A DNA stretch of 64,000 nt from positions 3,677,598 to 3,741,597 of the forward strand of contig CAXIPT010000004.1 of the NCBI GenBank assembly GCA_964030475.1. The letters run 5' to 3'. Every line of letters begins with the position of its first letter. Position 1 is the first letter of the stretch. Below, in pieces: positions 1 to 9,531 of this stretch. The position numbers were made by a program, and so were the translations under genes. The stretch is from Tethya wilhelma (Eukaryota > Porifera > Demospongiae > Tethyida > Tethyidae). The notes beneath the pieces are model-generated. The model saw only the letters and a list, made by a program, of their open reading frames with translations, made no database searches and had not been told where the DNA came from.

Positions 1-714
1 TTGAGACATGCCTTGTTCCAATACTTTTTAATGCACTGCCCATTCCTACACTATTTATTTTTTTGAAATTTTTACTACTTGTTCATTCACTTATTTCAAC
101 ACTACAGTATGGAAACTATTAGAGACTGGTTAGTCCCTACAAAAAGCTTGAGTAGAGGCTACATGCACTACTTTATGCTGGAAGAGGCTAATGCGCATGC
201 GCATAATAATGCCACGTGATAATGACCTTTGAACTCTACCTACAAAGATGGCTCAGTGCATTGTAGTACATGAATTTATATACTAAGTTTCAAAACTTTC
301 TAGTTTTTGTTTAGGCCTATTTATGATCAAAACGAGTATCAAGGAATGTAGTACCTATGAAAAGAACTTACTTTGTGCTGTCAAAGTTGGCTCAACACAT
401 TCTGGTTCTGTGGAAATCCTTTTCAAGTAAGTCAGTTAGGAAGTACGTACGTACGTACGTACGTAAGTAAGTAAGTAAGTTAGATGAACAAAAATGGCAC
501 TATGGTGGCTTCCAACTAGCGCTCTCCACGAGAGCTGTGGAAAGGTTTTGTGAGTCTTAGGCCTTGCATGCAGTTGGTAATCTGTCAGTAAGAGCCTCTG
601 AGCAACTTTAAAGGTTTAATTTTGTTTGACTAGATTTTTATAGTGACCAACATTTTGTATTGTGTCTATGGGACAGTCGACCCATTCCTACTATACGTAC
701 TACCGTACGTATGA
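1..714 (+). mobile_element. Family A non-autonomous element, copy 1 (cut by window edge)
   Basis: The same sequence returns reversed at 6801-7497, in part at 1541-1990 and 7656-7770, and diverged at 19868-20345. It has no coding capacity. Its right end is a perfect hairpin at 693-712: an 8-bp stem (ATACGTAC/GTACGTAT) around the loop TACC. Internally it carries the palindrome TGCGCATGCGCA (192-203) followed by CACGTG (213-218). A GTAC-type microsatellite lies at about 444-480. The left end is outside the window. Other copies suggest it begins at AAAATGAAGTAGTC. Confidence 0.75.
435..482. repeat. ACGT/AAGT tetranucleotide microsatellite
   Basis: Pure tandem ACGT units pass into AAGT units inside the family A copy. 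The partial copy near 1935-1960 has an AAGT run at the same place, so the seed belongs to the element. Confidence 0.85.
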
Positions 715-1024
715 TACGAGTAAGCAAAACTTTTGTGAATCTGTCTGATTGTGCATTTTAAAGATATAGAGGTCCTCGTACATAGTACAGATATCTGCAA
801 GTAGGCCTATAGGCTAATGTAACTTTATTCAATTCTCTTGTCACCGCAAAGGAATCTTTGAAGTTGACCACCATGACCACCGAAATCAAGGGCAAAATCG
901 TCTTGACCCTTTGACCAACCACGTTATTTGGCCTTGACCCTTTGACCGACACTTTGACCGCGGTCGCAAACGGTCTTATGGCAGGTATGGTTGTGACCCC
1001 CCCTTGAACTTGCATTTATTATAA
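715..1024. other. Intergenic stretch rich in TTGACC/TTTGACC motifs
   Basis: No credible gene. Between about 860 and 1000 the sequence repeats TTGACC, TTTGACC and GACCACC words, a loose direct-repeat texture. Short open frames here show no recognisable protein. Confidence 0.5.
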
Positions 1025-1540
1025 ATTCCAAATAACGCACACTTTGTGTGTGGAAAGGGTCGTCAATTCGAATTTTTCTAGAAGCTAATGCATGAGTGTA
1101 GAAATTAATGGCGGTCATATGGAGGAGGCGCTTTTCGCCCTGTATCTGGCTACTCAATGAGAGGCGCTAAAAACCGATGGCAAAAGCGATTGAAGACAAA
1201 AAAACCAACTTCATCCGTTCAAGAATCAGCTTCTAAAAGTGCCGGAATGGTCCAAGTTTGAGATATGGCGTGAGAAGATAGAAGAAGAAGAAGAAGAAGA
1301 AGAAGAAGAAGAAGAAGAAGATGGAAAATTGGAGGTTTGGCAAATTGTAGTTTGGTACTTTAGCGATGGTTTTAGGCCATGTTTTTGGGCTCATTAGAAA
1401 GAGAAAGAGCTAAATAGTAGCTTAAGAAGCCTTTTAGTGCTAGGCGCTCAGTTTTTGCAGAGTTATTCACGTGAATATTTGTATTGCGCTAATGGGCCAT
1501 CCGTGCCATTCCTGTGTACCCAGTACTACCGTACTGGGAA
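1025..1540 (+). mobile_element. Family B module, copy inserted in family A
   Basis: Begins ATTCCAAATAACGCACAC and ends in a perfect hairpin at 1519-1538 (CCCAGTAC-TACC-GTACTGGG) followed by AA and the dinucleotide TA. A GAA microsatellite lies at about 1279-1320. At least ten related copies occur in the window, for example at 16932, 18537, 27225, 38973, 51420, 55679, 57781, 59410 and 59660. Family A sequence resumes at TACTTTTT immediately after the hairpin, so this copy landed in family A at a TA site. No protein is encoded. Confidence 0.8.
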
Positions 1541-1990
1541 TACTTTTTACAGCACTGCCCATCCTACACTGCTTATTTTTTTTGAAATTTTTACTACTTG
1601 TTCATTCACTCATATAGTACAGTGAGGAGAGACTGGTTAGTCTCTACAAAAATACTTGAGTAGTAGTAGTAGTATGTGGCTAAAGCGCATGCGCATTGAA
1701 TGCCACGTGGATGAGACAACGACCTTTGAACTCTACTAGAAAAATGGCTACACATGAAGTACACAACTTTATACTGAAGTTTCAAAGCTTTCTAGCTCTT
1801 GTTTTAATACATTTAGGCAGTAAATGAGGGTAAAAGACCCTAGTTCGGATGAAAAGAAGTTACTTTGTGTTGTCAAACCTAGCTCAAATTCTTCTGTTTG
1901 TCTGGAAACCGCGTTCAAGTAAGTCAGCGGTAAGGAAGTAAGTAAGTAAGTAAGTAAGTATATGGGGTGCCAAATGTCTCAAAACTAATT
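1541..1990 (+). mobile_element. Family A, partial copy 2
   Basis: Matches copy 1 from TACTTTTT onward, including the A/T-rich left segment, the AGCGCATGCGCA palindrome (1684-1695) and CACGTG (1704-1709). It ends soon after an AAGT run near 1960. The left end is separated from the rest of family A by the inserted B module. Confidence 0.7.
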
Positions 1991-1994
1991 TTTG

Positions 1995-2295
1995 AACAGT
2001 GTTTAGTTTGACGATCGATGTTTACTAAACATCGACCCGTCACGGTTAGAAACTGCTAAAAATCCAAGAACACGGCACAGAAATCTCTCAAAAAAGCGAT
2101 GTTTAGCCCAGGGATCGATATTTAGCTAAACATCGACTCACGGTTAGAAACTGCAAAATCCAAGAACCGTGGCACAGCATAGAAATCTCTAGCTCAGGGA
2201 TCGATATTTAGCTGAGACCAATGTTTAGCTCCAGGGATCGATATTTAGCTCCAGGGATCGATATTTAGCTGGGACCGATGTTTAGCAGATCAGAG
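1995..2295. repeat. Palindromic minisatellite built on ATCGATRTTTAG
   Basis: Words such as CCAGGGATCGATATTTAGCT recur at least four times. At 2230-2275 they form a direct tandem of about 20 bp. Inverted partners give small hairpins, for example GTCGATGTTTAG against CTAAACATCGAC near 2010-2035. No coding signal. Confidence 0.7.
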
Positions 2296-3290
2296 TTTGG
2301 TCAATGGGGTCAAAAGGTCATTCCGATCATGTGCTATCTACCCCCTATATAATAGTTGCAGGCTAGACCTTAGCTAGCCGGCCAGTTTGCTGCAAAAAGA
2401 AGGGCTGTTTGGACCTTTGTACCCCCTGGATTTCCTCTCAAGTGCTATTTGAATTTTCAGCTCTGAGTCTGGCAATGGCAAGGTCAAAGGTCATGGATAT
2501 TGCCAGAGCCTTTATAGTTCGTCATATAGAACTTTGCATAAAAGTAACAAAAATTCCACGAGTCACTCTAGGGATTGATTTATGCAACGATTTCCACGAG
2601 TCACTCTAGGGATTGATTTATGCAAGACTTACCTTGGGTCACTCAAGGGGTGGAATTATGCAACTGGTAATCTGCATAAAACGCTGAGTATAAAGCAAGA
2701 TATTATACTGACTGTACTATACGGGAAGGAATTATGCAAAAGCCTGATCGTGGGTAAACCCTGTCTTTAATCGCAATCAAGGCAATGAATATCATTATCT
2801 CTACGAACGGTCGCGTGCTGAGTAAGTTCCTTTCATTAATGGCCATTTTGCATAAATTCTGAGTTAAAGACTTGCATCTATCATGGGACCGATTTATGCA
2901 AAAGGTAAATCAAGGGTAAATCCTGTATTTTGCATGATTAATGGCTATGAATCTCATTATCTTCACTCTGAACTGGCCAAGGAGGAAGTTCCTTTCATTA
3001 AAATTGTTTTGCATAAAACCTCCCCATGTGTACACTCAGCGAGGGAAGTACATAATATACATAGCAAGAGACACTGCAGAAGGACACTGGCACAATTACA
3101 ATAGAAGATGTATAAATATGAATCAGTACGTACTATATATACTTTTTAAGGTTGCGTAAATGCGCATGTGCAGAAAGATGCATGGGTGGAGCTGAAGTGC
3201 AACGATTGGTCAACCAGCTGAATGGTAGTTCGAGTTTGGCGGGAGTAACATAATTATCATGCAGTAAGTGACTAGTTGCAGTGAGCTGAA
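2296..3290. repeat. Intergenic region with recurrent TTATGCAA motif and short direct repeats
   Basis: A roughly 38-bp unit containing CCACGAGTCACTCTAGGGAT is repeated at about 2545 and 2590, with a diverged third copy near 2625. Across 2530-3020 the motif TTATGCAA or its complement TTGCATAA occurs about nine times. The region lies just upstream of the 3305 gene model and could be regulatory or a decayed repeat. No gene is supported. Confidence 0.5.
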
Positions 3291-3304
3291 GTAGTCTGAG
3301 TATC

Positions 3305-4608
3305 ATGAAGTTAAAGTATTTGAGAGTTCTTCTACTTGTTCTTCTTCTGGGAGATGACTATGGCATTGAGCCTGCTTCTTTAGAAGCATTCCTCCCAGTC
3401 AACACAGCCACTGTTGGACCAGAAGGCAATGCAAACATTCTCTTTGCTCCAATGCCAGATGGTAATCTTTTTCATGCCAGAAGACACTTTTCCGGTGGCT
3501 ATTGTTTGATATCAGGCTGGTGTTTTCTATTCTTGTTGACAATTCTGAAGGATCTAATTGATTTACAAGAACCGATTGATGAGATTATGATCAGAAAATG
3601 GAGAAGCTCTTGGAATAGTGGAAAGGTTATAACAGAGTACAACAATAAACTTCGGTAAGAAGTTTAATACTTTTATAATTTACGATCTAATCATGAATAG
3701 CATTATTATTACCAATGTTCACTTCATCATCTGATATATCATCATGACTATTGCATGTGTACCAGGCAAGAAATATATAAACACCACCTTGGATTGAAAA
3801 CATTATCCCAATTATTTTGGCGGTCAGACAGTGGATCCCGAAGCAGTACAGGTACATGTAAGCAACAGAAATACTACAGTATACTACTGAGTAGGATACA
3901 AAGATACAGACAGTCTGCATGAGCTATACCATAATTAAACCACAATATCTTTGATATTTTGACCACTGAGTTTATTTAACAACACTTTTTTTTTTTCAAT
4001 ACAAGTCACCCACAGTATAGTAGCACAGTGTAATAAATTACTAACAGTCATGCAAAGGTCATAGTGATACTTCAATCATGTTGCGATGATCACCAGAACT
4101 GTATGGACAAGCTTGTTTCCCCACGCTGTCCATGTGATGAGAGTCAAAATATAGTGACTGTAACAAAATCTGGTAAGCACGAGCTATATAAGTATCGTCA
4201 CATTATTAAATCTGTAACAGTTTGTCCAGCCGGGAAGTTTGTTATAAAATTAAAAACTTAAGCATATGCATGCAAGGGCTAGCTTATCAGGCCATTATAA
4301 TATACGTATGATATTAATTTTATTATTATGATCATAATGAACAGAGTTTAGAGTAATCATGATATTTTGTATTAAATTGGTAAGCCTAATTATTGATATT
4401 TAAAATTGCTAAAATAGATACCCCTGAATGTCAACTCCCAAATCAGAGTCATCACAACTTGTTCACAGTTTATGTCCGAAATTTCAATAACAGTATTACA
4501 CCGTATACAAATTGTGCCCGAAACCCTGACATTTTAAAAGCAAAATCTATGAAAAAACTGGGAATCCAAAACATATTCAGATTCTTCAATTTGAGAACAA
4601 ACTACTGA
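3305..4608 (+). CDS. Unrecognised three-exon gene model with hydrophobic N-terminus
   Basis: Exon 1 (3305-3654) starts at ATG and ends CG|GTAAGA. Exon 2 (4048-4172) follows AACAG and ends TCTG|GTAAGC. Exon 3 (4418-4608) follows AAATAG and ends TGA. The phases fit exactly (2 then 1), giving 221 residues. The N-terminus is signal-like (MKLKYLRVLLLVLLLG). A second hydrophobic stretch (SGWCFLFLLTIL) lies near residue 72. Exon 2 is Cys-rich (CCDDHQNC, CPCDE). I do not recognise the family. A one-base shift in the TTTTAAAA tract near 4530 would carry exon 3 in frame into the B-box reading frame downstream. The model may therefore be the 5' part of the same, now broken, gene. Confidence 0.45.
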
Positions 4609-6456
4609 CTAAAGATGTCATGGAAAATATTCCAAATGGTTCTAACATCAACCTGTTTCTTAGCCTTAAGGGTGGAAGTGGCAATTGTGAAATATGTTAC
4701 GACAGTGGTGAATATCAGTGCAGTGATTGTGACAAAGTCTTTTGTTCAGATTGCTGCAAAAAATTCCACAAACACCCTAATAGAGCAAATCATGTACCTA
4801 CAGTTATGAATGATCAACATCATGCACAATGTCATAGTAAATCAGATGTAGAAGCATGGACCTGCAGGCCGAAAGTTTAGCTAAAGAAGCTACCAAATTA
4901 AATGCTGGTATGAACAGTTACTGTAATGAAAAATCAGAGTCTGATTCAGAATTTGATACATCATTTAATGATTTTGACATTAGTGATTCACCTGGTTCGA
5001 GTAGAACATTTCAAGAAGCATCAATGGTTATGACACTTGCAACTTAACAAGGTTCAGATTCATCAAATCTGTAAAAGGATAGAACAAGTTAAAACCACAG
5101 CTCTTTATGCTACCTGCAGTGTTTGTGAAATCAGAGATAGAGACCAAATAAATCACATGGAGAAAGTATGCTTCATGATGGACAGCACACATTTGAACAA
5201 GAATTAAAACTAACATCTATGAATACAAGTCAGCAAATGTTACCAACACAAACAACATTTCAACAAGAAATCCAACTACTTAGACAACAGGTTCAGTCAC
5301 GAGAAGAGTTGGTCGCTAAGTTTCAACAAGAAATAACAAGTAAAGATCAACAAATTCTACAGCTCCAAACTCAACTTCAACAACTAAAATTCAATTCAGA
5401 CAAACAAAATCGACAGCCAGAAGTCAGACTTGAAGAAGACACACAGCAGCCAAATAAATTAAAGCTGACTTGGAGAAATGCTCCAAAGTCTCCTGCTACT
5501 GTAACAGTGGAGAGAGGGTCTTCTACCATCATTGCAAACACTGTCTATTTCAATCCGTATACTGATAGCAGAGATATCTATCTACACATTTTACTGGCAA
5601 GATTTTGAGTGGTCAAGTATACTACACTGTCCTTTTCAAAATGCAACACTCACAAATATCGATGGCATGCTGACAACAATAGGAGGATCGGACACCACAC
5701 AAGGATACTCAAACACTAACAAGGTGATGACATACTACCACAATGACCAAAAGTGGAAGGAGCTCTATCCTCCAATGCCTACAGAGAGGAAGTTAGCGAC
5801 AGTTCTCTCCACCACCACCCATGTGGTCGTCATAGGAGGAGTAAGGAGTAGTGGGAAGATCAATACTACTGAAATACTCAATATTGCAACCAAACAATGG
5901 AGTAGAGCCGCACCACTCCCTTACAAGATCTACAGTGCTAGTGCAACTAAATTTGGAAATACTCTTTACTTAATGGGAGGTGCCACTGACTCAAACAAAT
6001 ACTTAGTACTCTCTTGTCAATTGAACAACCTAATAGAACAATCAACAGTTAGCAGAATGCAGAAATCTTCTTCTATGATGCCACACTCGGAAGTGTGGCA
6101 TGACCTACCTGACCTACCAGTGAAGTATTCCACCTGCGTAATCATTCAAGGCTGTATTCTAGCCATTGGAGGCAGAGATAAACAAGACAAGAAATCATCC
6201 TTTATATATCAGTATCACCAAGAAAGAAACCATTGGGTAGTTATTGACAACATGAGCGTTGCTAGGTCATGGTGCATGGCTATAGTTCTCCCTGATGATA
6301 ATATTCTAGTTACTGGAGAAAGGACTGATAGTCCATACAAGACTGATACTGAAATTGCTAGAATTATCTAGTAAAACATCTGTACAGAAGATCTTACCTG
6401 CAATGAACATTGCTCGATCATCAATGTCAATTCAATGGGATCTGGTCAGCTTATAA
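4535..6456 (+). pseudogene. B-box zinc finger / coiled-coil / kelch-repeat gene, frameshifted
   Basis: Three modules are readable but sit in different frames. At 4686-4795 there is a B-box zinc finger (CEIC, CSDC, CSDC, HKHPNRANH). At 5210-5400 there is a Gln-rich coiled coil with heptads such as EIQLLRQQVQSREELVAKF. From about 5590 to 6360 there are kelch repeats with the usual landmarks: MLTTIGGSD, VVVIGGV, LYLMGGAT, ILAIGGRD and following W/P residues. Further readable pieces at 5036-5206 and 6365-6456 are again in shifted frames. At least four shifts break the chain. No GT-AG introns obviously rescue them, so I call it a pseudogene; sequencing indels are the alternative. The architecture resembles TRIM-like kelch proteins that are abundant in sponge genomes, probably cytosolic E3- or adaptor-like. 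Confidence 0.65.
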
Positions 6457-6800
6457 TATTATAGAATGATTTCCTTGTAAATATGAAGAACATTGTTTCC
6501 CTTTACTGCTAATAAAGTGTAAAAAGGCATAAAGTAAATGAGAAAAAGTAAATAAAGTGTCTGTATAATTATAACAGCTATTATGTACTCAAATTGAATT
6601 GTAAATGTACCTTAGTATAATTGTAATTGTAATTTAACACTCCAACAAGAGGAGCAAATGAGCAGGCATATACAACATAATACATGAGGAAACAATAAAT
6701 TATAATATATAATTAAGTATAAGAATTAAGTCTCTGAATTGCACATCATCTTTATAATATTTGACTCAAATAGCTTAACAGAAGCTTTGGCAGTTGCATA
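6457..6800. other. AT-rich 3' flank, no gene
   Basis: Very AT-rich with several AATAAA-like hexamers (for example 6511-6550), consistent with a 3' UTR and polyadenylation area of the kelch locus. Nothing else is visible. Confidence 0.4.
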
Positions 6801-7497
6801 ATCATACGTACGGTAGTACGTATAGTAGTAATGGGCCGGCTGTCCCATAGACACAATACAAAATGTTTATGATCATAAAAATCTAGCAAAACAAAATTGA
6901 GTCTTCAAACTTGCTCACAGTCTCTCACTGACAGATTACCAATTGTATGCAAGGCCTAAAACTCACAGAACTTTTCCCCAGCACTCGTAGAGAGAGCTAG
7001 TGGGAAGCCACAATAGTGCCATTTTTGTTCATCTAACTTACCGCCGGCTTGAAAAGCATTTCCAGAGAACCAGAAAGTGTTGAGCCAACTTTGACAGCAC
7101 AAAGTAACTCCTTTTCATAGGTACTACATTCCTTGATACTCGTTTTCATCACAAATAAGCCTAAACAAAAACTAGAAAGCTCTGAAACTTAGAATATAAA
7201 TTCACGTACTTCAATGTAGCCATCTTCTTGTAGGTAGAGTTCAAAGGTCATCCACGTGGCATTAAACGCGCATGCGCATAAGCTGCTCTAGCAGCCAATG
7301 TAGTTGCTTCTCAGATAACTCAAAGCTTTTTATAGGGACTAACCAGTCTCTGATAGTCTTTTCACTGTAGTGTTGAAAAAAGTGAATGAACAAGTAGTAA
7401 AAATTTCAAAAAAATAAGCAGTGTAGGAATGGGTAGTGCATTAAAAAGTATTGGAACAAGGAACGGTCCCAATTTCGGCACATGACTACTTCATTTT
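6801..7497 (-). mobile_element. Family A element, most complete copy
   Basis: Reverse-complement match to copy 1. The hairpin end is at 6804-6823 (ATACGTAC-GGTA-GTACGTAT) and the other end is at the ATGAAGTAGTC motif near 7485-7497. It contains CGCGCATGCGCA (7267-7278) and CACGTG (7253-7258) with the same relative order and spacing as in copies 1 and 2. About 0.7 kb and without an open frame. Confidence 0.75.
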
Positions 7498-7655
7498 TGT
7501 GCCCAAGTCTTGGCTGGTATTAATCTAATCCTGCATGCTATATATTATTCCACTTTTAGCCAAGTGATAAGATTGGCAGGAATTTGAACCAAGCTATTCA
7601 AGTACAGATCATTCTTTGAACCATTTACGACAATAATAGCTATGCGTGAGGGATA
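7498..7655. other. Spacer between two facing family A ends
   Basis: Unique-looking sequence that separates a 110-bp inverted repeat (7385-7497 against 7656-7768). No gene is visible. Confidence 0.5.
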
Positions 7656-7770
7656 AAAATGAAAATGAAGTAGTCATGTGCCGAAATTGGGACTGTTCCT
7701 TGTTCCAATACTTTTTAATGCACTACCCATTCCTACACTGCTTATTTTTTTGAAATTTTTACTATATAAT
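7656..7770 (+). mobile_element. Family A left-end fragment, opposite orientation
   Basis: Starts AAAATGAAGTAGTCATGTGC and follows the family A left end through TTTTTTTGAAATTTTTACTA, then stops. It faces the copy at 6801-7497 and forms an inverted repeat of about 110 bp. Confidence 0.75.
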
Positions 7771-8149
7771 AATTATTATAGTAATAGTTACTGTCAAATG
7801 AAAGTAATTACATTCAACAGCTACAGCAGATACACAACATTATTGTGTCTTCACTTTAACACATGGAAAGATGGTGCTCGACTACTGCTTCTTCATTTCA
7901 TCTCTAACAGCATTAGAATCAGACAACTTCTCGCACTTAATGAAATCCTCCTGGAGTTTTGTTATACCAGACCTCTTTGATAGTGATAGCTTTAAAACTT
8001 TACTTTGAGTAAGTAAAGCAATGGGTTCATCACATGTAAGAACCCTCTTTAATATTCATACTCTCAGATTCAAGACAAATCGACTTAAGTGGAAGCTCTA
8101 AACAGGTGTTGGCCTGAGGTAGTAAATTCTAGAACTGCCACAGTAATTT
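7771..8149. other. Intergenic region, possible decayed coding piece on minus strand
   Basis: On the minus strand about 7980-7870 reads ITKLQEDFIKCEKLSDSNAV and then meets a stop. This is coding-like but unrecognised. The plus-strand open frame over the same bases has poor composition. No feature is assigned. Confidence 0.25.
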
Positions 8150-8308
8150 CACGCGCATGCGCAAAAAATGAAAACAGAAGGGAGGGGCTCTAGTCACGAG
8201 AGCAGGCTACACGTGCATTAATTGTCTACGGAGGAAGATCTACAGCAGCAAGGGAGCTTCAAGTTTTAAGTTTATGAGTATCAGGACTTTAAGGCCAAAC
8301 AAAAACTG
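8150..8308 (+). promoter_or_regulatory. Candidate promoter and 5' UTR exon of the Pmp-repeat membrane gene
   Basis: The NRF-1-type palindrome CGCGCATGCGCA sits at 8152-8163, followed by a locally GC-richer segment with CACGTG-like bases. A good splice donor, CTGAG|GTGAGCC, occurs at about 8308. The next large open frame starts at ATG 9532, with an acceptor-like TTGCCTAG two bases upstream. A non-coding first exon spliced over about 1.2 kb is an inference; transcript data would decide. Confidence 0.3.
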
Positions 8309-8404
8309 AGGTGAGCCTGATTTACAGGTAGATAATATCTGTATAAACTTGGCTGAGAGAGTATGGTTTGTTATGCTTTAGCCTGAACCTTTAGGATTAT
8401 CATT

Positions 8405-8680
8405 ACTGCTTATCTACTACCCCACTATAGAACCTCTACCCTAGCTTTGTAAAAAATAATCAGTACCATGTTATAGAGCTATGTTATATGTACTATGTTA
8501 TGGAGCTATGTTATAATTATGTACTATGATAATATAGAGCTGTTATATGTATTATCTTATAGTGCTATGATATAATATTATGTACTATATGTTATAGAGC
8601 TATGTTATAATATTATTATACTACCCCACTACAGAACCTCTACCCTTGGTAAAAAAGTACTATGTTATAGAGCCACGCGT
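8405..8680. repeat. AT-rich tandem repeat of GCTATGTTATA-type units
   Basis: Units such as GAGCTATGTTATA and TATGTACTATG recur irregularly. The flanking phrase CTACCCCACTA.AGAACCTCTACCCT is present twice (about 8415 and 8625), so a block of roughly 215 bp was duplicated. Confidence 0.7.
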
Positions 8681-8715
8681 TAGTCCTATAATAATATGAC
8701 TATGATTGATGATAC

Positions 8716-8745
8716 TTGATTGATTGATTGATTGTGATTGATGAT
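8716..8745. repeat. GATT microsatellite
   Basis: Tandem GATT units with an interrupting GTGATTGATGAT. Confidence 0.8.
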
Positions 8746-9531
8746 ATTAGTTGGCCTATAAAAGGTCCTCAGACTAACTTCAATAGCTTATTGTATGGCA
8801 CTGTGTGTTGTATCATACTTAGGTAGATTAAATTATTCTATAGCTTTTAATAAACATCACGTATGCACTCACCAAGATTGCTCAAGAATGCATGTACTGT
8901 TTTTTGGTAATTAAGAGCCAGGTATTTGTAGTACATTTAACAAGATTCATGATTGGCTAAAGAAGTTCTGATTTTTCCGAACTATTTCTACAATAAAAAC
9001 AGTGTGTACAGTCCTACACATGTACACCTTCAGGTAACCCTGAATTTGGTCTTTTTCATAATCACAGTGGTACCATGTCATGATTAGGTATCATCTTGCG
9101 TTTAGCTAGACTATAACTAAAAAAGTCTAAAAGGGTTTCTTTACATGCACACACATAATTATACAATCTTGCCACTTACGCATAACACAAAATTGTACAT
9201 GTATGAGTAAGACAGTATAATATCATAATTATTGTTTGAAATAGTTGTAATTCCTGTGTCTATCAATAATCATGTACCATTCCTTGCGAATGTTATCCCA
9301 TAGTAGTACCAGTAGTAAAAAAATTGTCGATAAGACACATGACATTGGAATAGCTTCCGTGCTTCAACCTTATTTACATACTGCTATAATTATACTAGCT
9401 TAGCCTAGTGAATGTGCATAAAATTATTACAATTATGCCGGATGGATATTATATACTTAACCTTTGACAGGATTAAATTTGATGATTGTGTGTATAAAGT
9501 CAAGCCATCTGTATGCAAGAGTTGCCTAGAA
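8746..9531. other. Upstream region or 5' UTR intron of the membrane-protein gene
   Basis: No coding frame of note. TATAAA-like and AT-rich words are common. If the 8308 donor is used this is intron, otherwise it is plain upstream sequence. Confidence 0.35.

Noticed and set aside
1437..1625. Small open frames in family B and A copies (also 16883-17065, 18598-18801)
   Set aside because: They cross element boundaries, differ in frame between copies and have no protein-like conservation.
9412..9531. Upstream in-frame ATG adding 40 residues to the membrane protein
   Set aside because: The added residues (MCIKLLQLCRMDIIY...) lack signal-peptide character, and a clear signal peptide follows the ATG at 9532. 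A TTGCCTAG acceptor-like site also lies just before 9532.
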